This document shows positions 20,693 to 29,725 of a stretch of 35,886 nt of DNA, piece after piece; positions within the stretch are counted from its first letter, which is position 1, and every line of letters begins with the position of its first letter. A program made the translations under genes and the position numbers. The stretch is from an uncultured Clostridia bacterium. Lineage in GTDB: Bacteria; Bacillota; Clostridia; Oscillospirales; Oscillospiraceae. A model generated the notes under the pieces. The model made no database searches and was not told the origin of the DNA. It worked only from the letters and a program-made list of their open reading frames with translations. The DNA is taken from assembly GCA_947165085.1 (NCBI GenBank), contig CAMUZA010000014.1, positions 1 through 35,886 of the forward strand, in the 5' to 3' direction.

Positions 20693-23600
20693 CTAACCGG
20701 CGATATTTTGAATGAAGCGCATCAGGATCGTCGCGACCTGCGCTCGGGTTGCGCTGCCCTGCGGGTCGAGCCTGCCGCCATTGCCGCTGATCAGTCCCGC
20801 GCCGACCGCCCAGCCGTAGGACTCCTTCGCCCAGGCGCTGACCTTGTTTCTGTCCGGGAACCCGGTCATGCTGTCATACTGATCTGTATTGTAGCCTTTG
20901 TATACGGAATAACGGAACAGGATCGCTGCCAGTTGTTCGCGGGTGATTCTGCCGTTCGGGTCGAATCTGTCGTTTCCGAGGCCGCCGACGATGCCGTTTT
21001 CCGCCGCCCAGGCGACCGCCCTGGTATACCACTGACCGCCCGGCACGTCGGTGAAGACGTTCGTTCCTTCCCTCGGCTCGCCATCATACCGCCACAGAAC
21101 GGTGACGAGCATGGCGCGGGTCATCGGCGTGTTCGGCTCGAAGGTCGTGTCGGTCATGCCGTTAAAGAGTCCCTCCTCCACGGCAAAGTCCACCGCCTCA
21201 TGGTACCAGTCTGCCGCTTTGACGTCCCGGAACTCGTAAGACGGGCAGTCTCTGCCGCCGTCGCAGGGTTCGTCCGGCTGCAGCGCAGGAATGGTCTCGG
21301 TGCGGAGCGTGCCGCAGACCGTGCAGGTATAGGTGATTCTGCCCGTACTGTGCGCCGTCGGCGCAAGCGTCACCGTCCCCTCAGACCAGGTATGCTCCGC
21401 CATCGGCGTGAAGTTCTGCCGGTAGGTATCGCCGCAGTTGGCGCAGGTATACTCTGTATAGCCCGGCGCGGTGCAGGTCGCCTCGACCCTATGTTCCAGA
21501 TAGTTGTGTCCGGTCGCCGGCGTGATGATCTGCGCGACGAAGACGACGCCGCAGCGCGCGCAGTGCGAGCCTTCCGTTCTGCCGTCCGCGATGCAGGTCT
21601 GCGCGACCGCCGGATCGATCACCGTCTCATGTCCCAACGCGGGGATCACGGTCTGCTCCTGCAGATCCGCGCCGCAGACCGCGCAGTATACTCTGTCGGT
21701 CAAGCCGCTTTCCGTGCAGGTCGCGGCCTTGCCCGCCACGCTTATCTCCTGATGTCCCGTCGCAAGAATGCGCTCGGTTTTCGTTTCGCCGCAGAGCAGA
21801 CACGTATAGAGGCGTTCGCCCTCCTCGGTGCAGGTCGCAGGCTTCGTAACGGAGCCGCTGTTCCATTCGTGGCGGCACGCGCCGCCCTCGTCCGGCTCGA
21901 CCCAGACTGGCGCGGTCACGGCGATATCGCCGTCCGCCTCCACGATCTTCAGATAGTAGAACGGCTGCGTGTTGTCGATCGTCACGTCAAGTTTGCAGCT
22001 CGAGCCGGTCACAGTATAGGTCTGCACCGTCAGTCCGTTTTCGCCGATGACGGAAACGGTCGAGATGCGCTCGCCGTTCGGATCGCTGATATCTGCGGTG
22101 ATATGAACTTTCGCGTCGTTCGTCTGGATGATGTCGCCCATCAGCGCGCCGTTCAGATAGTAGTAGATCGTCAGATTCTGATCTTCGGTGGCGTAGACGC
22201 GGCGCTGCGACATTGCGCGGTAGAGTCCCGCCTCGGTAAAGTCGTTCGTCAGAATGACCGAGCGGTGGGTGTTGGAGTCGCCCCAGCGCCTGCCGTGGTT
22301 GTCCTGATTGTTGGTCGGCGCGACGTGCCAGCCCATCGCAAGGCACTTGTCATACTCCGAGTAGCTTCTCCAGTAGCCGCTGTTGAGCACCGAGCCGCTG
22401 CCGTTGCCGACCTCAATCAGGCAGATAATCTCGTCGCGCGCTTCGTTATAGCCCGCGTATTCGTCGAAGGTGCCAAAGGTGACGCCCGGGTGGTTGAGCT
22501 GGGAGACGACCGGCGCGTTTTCGATATATTTCGTGTGCGATACGGGATTGCCGTTCTCGTCCAGTCCGCGGTCTGCGTTGACCATCAGATCGTTATACAG
22601 GTGCATGCCGGCGTAGCCGAGCTTGTCGTTGAGCTGGCGGTTGTTCCTCGACACGACGCCGTAGGTGTTGAAGGTGTTCGTATGACCCGGACCGGACGAC
22701 CACGTCATCTCGTAGCCGTAGGCGGCGACAAAGTCCGTGCTTTTGGCATTGTATTCCGCCGCAGTTGCCCGCGCGTTTTCCCATTTTATCTGCGTGCCGG
22801 ACTTTTCCAGCGAGGAAAGATTGTAATAGCTGGAGACTGTCGCTGTGGAGGAGGTGTCAAAATAGTTCGAGTGGTCGGTCACGATCAAATAATCGACGTC
22901 CTTCGCATTCATCGCGTACTGGTACGCCTCCGCCAGCGAGCCGGCGCCGTCGGAATACTCCGTGTGCGAATGGAGCTGTCCGAAATACGCCCGCACCTGC
23001 CGGTCTCCGACGTAGAATTCCCACGTTTTTTCGGCTGTTTTTCCGTCCGCGCGCGTCACGCGCAGACGAACGCTGTGCGCCCCGCTGCCCAGCGCGTCGT
23101 AGGGCGTGTAGGTCGCCCGGCCGCCTGAGAGGGTCGCGGCGACCGCCGCGCCGTCCAGCGTCATCTGCAGGGTCGGATTGGAGCCGCAGTTGATGAGCTC
23201 CGCGGCGATCTCCGGGCGGCTCTGCGTATCCGCCGCCGTGCTGTAGAGGGGCAGAGTCTGCCCGATCAGCGGCTCGTCGCGAATGATCGCGAGGTTGCTT
23301 GCGCGGTAGGTCACGCCGCTCTCATTGGTCGCCTGCGCGTAGAGCGAAATGCTTTCGTGCCCGAAAAGCTCCGCGGCAGGGATCGCAAAGACGTACGCCG
23401 TGCCGTAATGCGAGGAAGACAAAACCTGCTTCGCCGCGCCGCCGTCGAGGGCGTAGGTCGCGTAGAGCGAGGTGATCTTCGTGTAATCGGTCAGCCGCAC
23501 CGTAAAGGAGTAGTCCATGCCGACATAGGCGTCCGGCGCGGAAACGCTCGCCGCCGGACTGACGACGTAGCCGTAATTCTGCGGATCCGCCACGCGGTAG

Positions 23601-24106
23601 AAGCCCATGGAATACATCGCCGTGCTGCCGCCGTTATAGGTCCAGCCGGTGAAGTTCGGGGCGTAGTACTCCAGACAGACGTGCTTCCCCGTGCCGCTGT
23701 AGACCGCCGTCGCGTTTTCGATCAGCCAGCCGCTGCCCTGCCGCGTCAGCGTCCATTTGGTGTAAGCCGTCTGCGAGGGGTTGAAGAAGAGATCCTCATT
23801 TTCCTTCGTACAGAGGTAGCGCCCGCGATTCTCAAAGGTGTAGTACGTGCCGTCCGTATGCACCGTAAAAATCAGCGCGCCGTTGCCGAGCGTACCGCCC
23901 GCCACCGAGACCGTCGGAATATTATAGCCGTTCTCCGAGGCGGTGTACGCCATCGCCATTTGATAGGAAATATTGTAAATGACGACCGTATCGCCCTCCA
24001 CGGGCGGTGCCGTCAGCGCCGTTCCGGTGACTGCGAGCGCCTGCGCCGGCAGGACAGACAGCAGAAGAGCGATCAAAAGCAGCGCAGCGCATAACCGTTT
24101 CACCAT
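20693..24106 (-). CDS. Surface PHP-domain phosphoesterase with Cys repeats and SLH anchor
   Basis: This 1137-residue exported protein has a signal peptide (cleavage near AQALA), a beta-rich domain (about 35-175), a PHP/CehA-type metallo-phosphoesterase domain starting GQLHSHTEYSDG (His379, His381) with LIVTDHSNYFD near 410, and then a series of Cys modules of the ATCTE...YTCxxCG...ALGH type. Three C-terminal SLH repeats (YEFRDVKAADWYHEAVDFA, VFTDVPGGQWYTRAVAWA, GFPDRNKVSAWAKESYGWA) anchor it to secondary cell-wall polymer. Substrate unknown; PHP enzymes hydrolyse phosphate esters with two or three metals. It has its own promoter and AGGAGAG ribosome-binding site. Confidence 0.87.
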   Translation of the reverse strand: MVKRLCAALLLIALLLSVLPAQALAVTGTALTAPPVEGDTVVIYNISYQMAMAYTASENGYNIPTVSVAGGTLGNGALIFTVHTDGTYYTFENRGRYLCTKENEDLFFNPSQTAYTKWTLTRQGSGWLIENATAVYSGTGKHVCLEYYAPNFTGWTYNGGSTAMYSMGFYRVADPQNYGYVVSPAASVSAPDAYVGMDYSFTVRLTDYTKITSLYATYALDGGAAKQVLSSSHYGTAYVFAIPAAELFGHESISLYAQATNESGVTYRASNLAIIRDEPLIGQTLPLYSTAADTQSRPEIAAELINCGSNPTLQMTLDGAAVAATLSGGRATYTPYDALGSGAHSVRLRVTRADGKTAEKTWEFYVGDRQVRAYFGQLHSHTEYSDGAGSLAEAYQYAMNAKDVDYLIVTDHSNYFDTSSTATVSSYYNLSSLEKSGTQIKWENARATAAEYNAKSTDFVAAYGYEMTWSSGPGHTNTFNTYGVVSRNNRQLNDKLGYAGMHLYNDLMVNADRGLDENGNPVSHTKYIENAPVVSQLNHPGVTFGTFDEYAGYNEARDEIICLIEVGNGSGSVLNSGYWRSYSEYDKCLAMGWHVAPTNNQDNHGRRWGDSNTHRSVILTNDFTEAGLYRAMSQRRVYATEDQNLTIYYYLNGALMGDIIQTNDAKVHITADISDPNGERISTVSVIGENGLTVQTYTVTGSSCKLDVTIDNTQPFYYLKIVEADGDIAVTAPVWVEPDEGGACRHEWNSGSVTKPATCTEEGERLYTCLLCGETKTERILATGHQEISVAGKAATCTESGLTDRVYCAVCGADLQEQTVIPALGHETVIDPAVAQTCIADGRTEGSHCARCGVVFVAQIITPATGHNYLEHRVEATCTAPGYTEYTCANCGDTYRQNFTPMAEHTWSEGTVTLAPTAHSTGRITYTCTVCGTLRTETIPALQPDEPCDGGRDCPSYEFRDVKAADWYHEAVDFAVEEGLFNGMTDTTFEPNTPMTRAMLVTVLWRYDGEPREGTNVFTDVPGGQWYTRAVAWAAENGIVGGLGNDRFDPNGRITREQLAAILFRYSVYKGYNTDQYDSMTGFPDRNKVSAWAKESYGWAVGAGLISGNGGRLDPQGSATRAQVATILMRFIQNIAG

Positions 24107-24138
24107 AGCGTTCTCTCCTTTATCTTATCTTTGTCTTC

Positions 24139-24167
24139 AGTATATCAAATTGTTTTTTTCGCTACAA
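24139..24167 (-). promoter_or_regulatory. Promoter of PHP-SLH gene
   Basis: Minus-strand TTGTAG (24162-24167) and TATACT (24139-24144) are 17 bp apart, preceding AGGAGAG and the ATG at 24106. Confidence 0.7.
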
Positions 24168-24176
24168 GCCCCAATT

Positions 24177-24779
24177 TCAAAGATTTGCAGCCATCACACG
24201 TCGCAATTGTTCGGCGTGCCGCCGGTCGTCGCGCGCAAAGCGCTCAAACAGCTCCCGTTGTGCCGGATAACGTGCCGCCGCCTCTCTCCACTGCCGTGCG
24301 GCGCGCTGCTCCTCACCGTAAGCGTCGCGCAGGTCCGCCGCAAGAGAACGTCTGCCCGGCGCGGCGCCGCTCATCGGCTCCGCTCTTCTGCCGTAGAGCA
24401 GAAAGTACAGCGCGGCAAGCTGCCGGTAGTGCGCCTGCTCCTCCGTCCCCATTCTTTGCAGAAGCTGTGTAAAGCGGCCTGCCTTCATGCTGCGGTAGCC
24501 GCGCGCCAGCGCGGAGATCTCCGCGAGCCACTCCCGCAACTCGTGCTCAGACGGCTGCTCCGGCATCGGCGGTCGCTCCGGCGGTCGCTCCGGCGGTCGC
24601 TCCGGCGGTCTGCCCGGCATCGGCGGCATCGGCGGTCGCTCCGGCGGTCTGCCCGGCATCGGCGGCATCGGCGGTCTGCCCGGCATCGGCGGCATCGGCG
24701 GTCGCTTTGGCTCCCCGCGACGCGCCTCCATGACGCGCGCCCAGACAGCCCGCGCCTTCTTCGGGTCGATTTTCTCCAT
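24177..24779 (-). CDS. Ferritin-like protein with proline-rich repeat segment
   Basis: This 200-residue protein has no signal peptide. Residues 25-74 are tandem RPPMPPMPG and RPPE units. The rest is helical and fits a ferritin-like/rubrerythrin-type fold: candidate ligands are Glu114 and His117 (GTEEQAHYRQL), Glu156/157 (AYGEEQRAARQW) and Asp185 and His188 (FARDDRRHAEQLRR), two helix pairs with the E/D-x2-H spacing. GGGAGG precedes the ATG. It sits between two surface-protein genes on the same strand and may be read with them. Metal binding and function are inferred. Confidence 0.72.
   Translation of the reverse strand: MEKIDPKKARAVWARVMEARRGEPKRPPMPPMPGRPPMPPMPGRPPERPPMPPMPGRPPERPPERPPERPPMPEQPSEHELREWLAEISALARGYRSMKAGRFTQLLQRMGTEEQAHYRQLAALYFLLYGRRAEPMSGAAPGRRSLAADLRDAYGEEQRAARQWREAAARYPAQRELFERFARDDRRHAEQLRRVMAANL
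24556..24711. repeat. 12/27-bp tandem coding repeats (RPPE, RPPMPPMPG)
   Basis: GGTCGCTCCGGC-type 12-bp units and 27-bp GGTCTGCCCGGCATCGGCGGCATCGGC-type units alternate inside the ferritin-like gene. All are multiples of three, so copy number can change without frameshift. Confidence 0.9.
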
Positions 24780-24838
24780 AACAATTCCTCCCGTCGAGTT
24801 TCTGCGACAGTATATGCCGCAGATTTGGAAGTCGTGCG

Positions 24839-24880
24839 CGAAAAAACGCCCCTCCGAGGAGCAACCTCGGAGGGGCGTTT
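24839..24880 (-). terminator. Terminator of nuclease A gene
   Basis: AACGCCCCTCCGAGG and its complement with a 5-nt loop are followed on the minus strand by a T-run, 12 nt after the nuclease A stop. The stem is nearly the same as that after nuclease B. Confidence 0.9.
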
Positions 24881-24892
24881 GATGATTTGGTA

Positions 24893-27800
24893 TCAGCCGG
24901 CGTAGGCCGCGGCGGATGCGCCGTAGTTATACAGAGCTTTCACAAGGGCTTTCAGATTTGCGTTGCTGTCGGTCTGCTTGGACTGGACGTAGGCGTAGAC
25001 GCTGTAGGACAGTTCGTTGCCGATCTGCTCGTCGTCGCGCTCGAAGACGGCGGTCACGGTGCTGCCGAACTCCTCGGCGCTGATGCCGGTGAAGCTGATC
25101 TCATAGACGCCGCTCCCGACGGACGTAAACGAGGTGTAGGTCTGCGTTCTGCCGTTGATTGCGACCTCGACGGAGAGGCCGCTGACGCTCTCCGCATGGA
25201 AGCGGAAGGTCATCGCGACGCTGTCGGTCAGCGTCAGACCCGCGGAAATCCAACAGGTGTCCGTGTCCGCCGCGCCGTCGAAGCTCGCGGCGTTGCCGGA
25301 GAGATTCGAGAACGTGCTGCAGCTCGTGCCGGTCACGCCGGTGGTAACAAGGGCGTTCGTCTTGTAGTTCATATAGGTCTGCGCCGCCGCGCCGTAGGCG
25401 AGCAGGTCGGAAAGCAGGGTGCGCAGATTCGCGGGAGTGTTGTTGTCCGCCAGCTTGTTCACACAGTAAGCCTTGACGGAGTAGTTCGCCGCGCTGACGG
25501 ATTCCGTCGTGCCGTTCTTCGTCGCGTAGAGCGTCGCGGAAATCTCGTCGCCCATGCACTGCGGGTTGATGCCGGTGAACTTGAACTTCAGGCTGCCGCT
25601 CTCGGTCGTATAATCCGTGACCGTCGTATTCACACCGTTGAACGTGAAGACCATATAGGGATTGCTGTAGCCGGACGGGACGGAAACGGTATAGGTCATG
25701 TCGATCTTGCCGTTCAGCACCGGCGCGGCGGAATTGATCTGCAGGGTGGAGCTTGTGCTCGTCGGGTTGGTGGTGTAGTAGGTCAGGCTGCCGGAGCCGA
25801 GCTTGTAGATATAGAGCGGTCGGTCCTGACCGTAGCCGCCGTTGTACGGACGCCAGCCGGCGCTCGAAGTGTTGTAGCTCATGATGTTGGCGTTGTTGCT
25901 GCCGCTCTCGACCAGGAAGCCGTCGTCGGAGGCGACGATCGTCCAGCCGGTGGAGTCGCTGCTGCTCAGAGAAACGTTCTTCGCGCCGGTGGAGTAGAGA
26001 TTGCCGCCGCTGCAGCCGATCACCGCGCCGACAACGCTCGATACGCCTTCGTCATAGGTGAGCGTGCCGCCGGAGATCGTCCAGACGTCGGTGGACGCGG
26101 GATCGCTGATCGTGTCGCCGGTGTAGGTGCCGCCCGGCTTGATCCAGTTGGAGGTGACCGTCTGGGACCACGCCTTGCCGGTCGCCTTGCTGGTGATGAC
26201 GAAGGAGCCGCTCGTGAGCGCGCTCAGCGAAGAAACCTTCGTGTAGGTGGAACCGCCCTGACCCGCCTCGCTGCGCGTATAGAGCGCATAGAGCGTGACG
26301 TCGCCGGAAGGATGATAGGTGCCGGTGCGGATCGTCGGCTTAACGGCGGTCTCTGTTGCGAGCGCCGCTTCGACCCAGCCGGAGAAGGTGTAGCCCGTCA
26401 CGGTGGAAGCCGTCGCGGGAAGCGTTACGCTGCCGCCCTCGACGCAGCTTGCCGTCGTGGTGCTGCCGCGGTCGTTGAAGGTCACGGTATAGGTATTCTG
26501 CTGCGTCTGATAGCTATAGTGGCAGACGGAGCAGGTGAAGATCGTGGTCGTGCCGGAGGTGGAAGAGGTGTAGGAGCAATCCGCCGTCTGCGTATCGCCG
26601 CACTTGGAGCAGGTCCTGCTGTGCGTGCCGTTGTTGTTGGAGCTCCATGCGCCGTAGGTATGAGAGCAGGAAGTTGCAGGCGCGGTGGTGTAGTAGGTAA
26701 CGGTAGCGCTTGTGCCCTTCAGGTACAGCGCCAGATCCTTCTGTCCGCTTGCGTAGCAGCCGAAGAGAGAGCTGGAGTTGTTGTACTTCATCAGGTTTCT
26801 GGTGTTGCTGCCCTGCGCGGTGACGCTCGCAACGCCGTCGGTCACAACGATCTCCCATGAGCCGTTCGCGTCGAGCGTGGTCTGTGTTTTGAGGTAGTTG
26901 GAGCTGGAGGACGCCGCATAGAGGTAGCCGTTGTTCCCCGCGTCATAGAAGCTCCATGTGCCGCCGGTCGTACCCGCGCCGAGCGTGAACTCGCAAACGC
27001 CGTCGCCGAGGGTGATCGTATTGCCGCTCTTGGTGATGGATGCCTGCGCGCGGTTGTTGTTGTTCTGGGTGCTGCTGATCGCATAGTCATATTCCGCCGC
27101 CGCGATGACGACGCTCGAGCCGGAGGTCAACTGCGATTCGTCTGTGACGAGCGTATAAGCGCTGCCGCTGCCCTGTCCCGCTTCGCTGCGGGCGTAGAGA
27201 GCGTAGAGGGTCAGATTGGTCGACGGCTTGTAGGAGCCTGTCAACGCCGTAGGTGCGGTGGTCGTCTCGCTGGGGATCGCCGTAGTGACCCATCCGGAGA
27301 AGGTGTAGCCCGAAACGGCGGAGCCGGCAGGCAGCGTCACGGTGCCGCCCTGTACGACGGTCGCGGTCGTAGTGCTGCCGCGGTCGTTGAAGCTGACGGT
27401 GTAGACGCTCTCCTGCGTCTGATAGCTGTAAGCGCAGACGGAGCATGTGTGCGTCACGGTCGAGCCGTTGGTCGTGGAGGTAAAGACGCAGCTTTCGGTG
27501 ACCTTGTCCGCGCAGCGCGAGCAGGTTTTGCTGTGGGTGCTGTTATTGTTGGATGTCCATGCGCCGTAGTTGTGTCCCAGCGCCGCGGTCGCCGTATGAC
27601 CGGAGATATACTGCCCGCAGTCATTGCAGTAAACGCCTGCCGTATAGCCGCCTTCGGTGCAGGTCGCAGCGACCGCCGCCACGTTCGTGGTGTTGGTGTG
27701 GCTGCACGCCGAAGCGGTCGTGGTCGTGTAGGTGAGCGTACCGCCGCCGCCCTTTTGGAACAGGTAGATCGCGCGGTAGGTGCCGGAGGCGTAGCCGCGG

Positions 27801-29584
27801 ATCGCGGTGTTCGAGGTGGCGTTCTCAAAGATATAGTAGTTCGTGTTGCCGGCGCAGCTCAGATAGACGCCGTTCGTCAGCAGCGCGTTGTTCTTCGCAA
27901 GCACGAGCCACTTGGTCGAGCTGTAGGTAGAGCCGAAGGCAAGGTTGCGGTTGGCGGTGGAAGAAAAGCCGAGGTAATTCGAGGAGTTCTCCACCGGCGC
28001 AATCGTAAAGCCGCTCTCGTTGTCGCCGGAGAAGTAGAACTCCGCCGCGCCTGTCGGCAATGTGGAAATCGTGCGCGCACCGTCAGACTCGGGAACGGAG
28101 ACCGCAGTGTCCGTGACGAGCATATCGCCGCTGTTGACCGATCCGGTCGCAAAGTAGAAGTTGTCGGACGCCGAGGTGCTGCGCAGCGCGGCGATCAGGT
28201 AGGTTCCCTCCGTTATCTCGCTCTCGCCGACGAGAGCATAGCCGCTGCCGCCGCCGGAGGCGGTGACGTGGCTGTAAAGGGCGTAGAGCGTGCACGATGC
28301 GGTCGGCGTATAGGTCGTCGTGTAGATCATCGCGGGCTTGGTCGTGCTCTCATTGACCGTCGCGGCGACCCAGCCGACGAAGCTGTAGCCGCTCGCCGCG
28401 GTCGGGGTGGTAAGATTGATCGCCTCGCCGGAGTAGCCGGAAACCGTGGAGGTCGTGCCGTCCGCAGACAGGGTCACGGTGACAGAGGTTTTCTTTGCAA
28501 AGTTAATGCGGATGCTGCAGTTCGTCGACGGGCTGACCGTGAAGGTGTTGCCATTCTGCACGACGCTCGCCGTGCCGGAGAGGATCGTATAGCCGGAGGC
28601 GTAGTAGCCGGTCGCGGGCGTTGCAGTGATGACATAGCCAGAAACGGAGACCGTGCCGTAGCTGGAGTTGTTGGTGCTGGCGGAGACGGTATAGGCAGAG
28701 CCGCTCGAAGGCGTCACCAGATTGGAGGGCATCGTGTAGCCGGTAAAGAGCCGCCAGGCAAGCTCCGGATAGTCGACGAACGGATTGCGGCAGCCCTGAA
28801 TGGACTGGGCGATGTCGTTTCTCTGCATCTCATAGGTATCGACGGGGTCCGCCGCGTGCCATTCGAGCAGCGTCTGGATGTCCTTGATCGCAACGGTCGG
28901 CGAGCTCATCGAGGTCGCCACGACGTAGTCGTACAGCAGGACGCGCGCCGCGTCGCCCTTGGAGGCGTCCAGCGGTTCAAAGTAGGTGTTGCCGTAGTAA
29001 TAGCCCGCCGTGACAGCGCCGTTCACAGAGTTGGTCACCGCAGTCTTATAAGCCTCCGGATACAACTCGCGCACGTTGGCGTACTTGGAGTTGCCGCGGG
29101 TGGAGTTCGCCTTCTGATCGGTCGGGCGCATGGAGTGCAGGTCGCCCTCGACCGCATTGCCGCCGAGAGAGTCCGGCCACATATGCTCGCGGTTCCACGT
29201 CGATCCGTCCCATGAACTGCTGGCGGGGCGGTTGGCGTAGAACAGCGTGATCTGAGAGCTGCTGCCCTGATAGGCGTCGGTGTACGGTAAGTAGGTTTTC
29301 AAGCCGTCATAGCCGACGGTGCTGCGGTTGGACGTGATCTTCGTGCGCAGGGTGCTGCGCAGGGTGTCGCCGCTCAGGGCATTCAAGGTCGCGAAGGAGT
29401 AAGCCCCCGTCCAGTAACTCTGCGCCGCAGAGGAAAGCGCAGTGCAGGTCACGCCGCGCACGCCGGAGTTATAGGCGTAGTTGTTCGCCGCGCCTGCAGT
29501 CAGCGACAGTCCCGCAAACAGCGAAACGAGCATGGCGAGGGCAAGGAGCAGCGAAAGTGTTTTGCGAACGGTTCTCTTTTTCAT
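24893..29584 (-). CDS. Large secreted endonuclease I-family protein A
   Basis: The 1563-residue exported protein has a signal peptide (cleaved near TAGAA) and an endonuclease I (DNase, EndA/BsnB-like) domain at about 35-280. It carries WNREHMWPDSLGG (Glu133-His134, the metal/base pair) and DLHSMRPTDQKANSTRGN (His150, Asn160). Downstream are beta-rich repeats, InlB-like GWVAATV...LYALYS segments, several copies of a 120-residue domain (YALVGESEITEGTYLIAAL type), Cys modules and a 250-residue C-terminal domain identical to protein B. No SLH or LPXTG is seen. The ATG at 29584 has GGAGG at 7 nt. It likely degrades extracellular DNA or RNA. Confidence 0.87.
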   Translation of the reverse strand: MKKRTVRKTLSLLLALAMLVSLFAGLSLTAGAANNYAYNSGVRGVTCTALSSAAQSYWTGAYSFATLNALSGDTLRSTLRTKITSNRSTVGYDGLKTYLPYTDAYQGSSSQITLFYANRPASSSWDGSTWNREHMWPDSLGGNAVEGDLHSMRPTDQKANSTRGNSKYANVRELYPEAYKTAVTNSVNGAVTAGYYYGNTYFEPLDASKGDAARVLLYDYVVATSMSSPTVAIKDIQTLLEWHAADPVDTYEMQRNDIAQSIQGCRNPFVDYPELAWRLFTGYTMPSNLVTPSSGSAYTVSASTNNSSYGTVSVSGYVITATPATGYYASGYTILSGTASVVQNGNTFTVSPSTNCSIRINFAKKTSVTVTLSADGTTSTVSGYSGEAINLTTPTAASGYSFVGWVAATVNESTTKPAMIYTTTYTPTASCTLYALYSHVTASGGGSGYALVGESEITEGTYLIAALRSTSASDNFYFATGSVNSGDMLVTDTAVSVPESDGARTISTLPTGAAEFYFSGDNESGFTIAPVENSSNYLGFSSTANRNLAFGSTYSSTKWLVLAKNNALLTNGVYLSCAGNTNYYIFENATSNTAIRGYASGTYRAIYLFQKGGGGTLTYTTTTASACSHTNTTNVAAVAATCTEGGYTAGVYCNDCGQYISGHTATAALGHNYGAWTSNNNSTHSKTCSRCADKVTESCVFTSTTNGSTVTHTCSVCAYSYQTQESVYTVSFNDRGSTTTATVVQGGTVTLPAGSAVSGYTFSGWVTTAIPSETTTAPTALTGSYKPSTNLTLYALYARSEAGQGSGSAYTLVTDESQLTSGSSVVIAAAEYDYAISSTQNNNNRAQASITKSGNTITLGDGVCEFTLGAGTTGGTWSFYDAGNNGYLYAASSSSNYLKTQTTLDANGSWEIVVTDGVASVTAQGSNTRNLMKYNNSSSLFGCYASGQKDLALYLKGTSATVTYYTTAPATSCSHTYGAWSSNNNGTHSRTCSKCGDTQTADCSYTSSTSGTTTIFTCSVCHYSYQTQQNTYTVTFNDRGSTTTASCVEGGSVTLPATASTVTGYTFSGWVEAALATETAVKPTIRTGTYHPSGDVTLYALYTRSEAGQGGSTYTKVSSLSALTSGSFVITSKATGKAWSQTVTSNWIKPGGTYTGDTISDPASTDVWTISGGTLTYDEGVSSVVGAVIGCSGGNLYSTGAKNVSLSSSDSTGWTIVASDDGFLVESGSNNANIMSYNTSSAGWRPYNGGYGQDRPLYIYKLGSGSLTYYTTNPTSTSSTLQINSAAPVLNGKIDMTYTVSVPSGYSNPYMVFTFNGVNTTVTDYTTESGSLKFKFTGINPQCMGDEISATLYATKNGTTESVSAANYSVKAYCVNKLADNNTPANLRTLLSDLLAYGAAAQTYMNYKTNALVTTGVTGTSCSTFSNLSGNAASFDGAADTDTCWISAGLTLTDSVAMTFRFHAESVSGLSVEVAINGRTQTYTSFTSVGSGVYEISFTGISAEEFGSTVTAVFERDDEQIGNELSYSVYAYVQSKQTDSNANLKALVKALYNYGASAAAYAG
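25061..25732 (-). repeat. 672-bp segment identical to 29894-30565
   Basis: By direct comparison I find no difference between these 672 bp and 29894-30565, both coding for the C-terminal domain of the two nucleases in the same frame. Identity stops abruptly at both ends (25060/29893 and 25733/30566), where the genes diverge. This pattern is expected of recent gene conversion or duplication. Confidence 0.92.
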
Positions 29585-29621
29585 GTGGTTGCCTCCAAAA
29601 GTCCGATTTTTTACTGATACC

Positions 29622-29650
29622 ACTATAGCACATTAGATTTCAATATGCAA
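29622..29650 (-). promoter_or_regulatory. Promoter of nuclease A
   Basis: Minus-strand TTGCAT (29645-29650) and TATAGT (29622-29627), 17 bp apart, 38 nt ahead of the ATG. Confidence 0.75.
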
Positions 29651-29671
29651 ACCGGATTTTCACCAAACTCT

Positions 29672-29710
29672 ATAAAAACGCCCCTCCGGGGCGTTCCCCG
29701 GAGGGGCGTT
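29672..29710 (-). terminator. Terminator of nuclease B gene
   Basis: Perfect 15-bp stem AACGCCCCTCCGGGG with a 4-nt loop, followed on the minus strand by TTTTTAT. Confidence 0.92.
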
Positions 29711-29725
29711 GTGCTGTTTTTCAGA

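Noticed and set aside
24887-26860. 657-codon plus-strand open frame opposite nuclease A, and similar long ones at 27449-29215, 29645-32251 and 20663-23128
   Set aside because: They lie antisense to genes with clear domains, lack family features and are Arg/Ala/Gly-rich, as expected from antisense of GC-rich codons.
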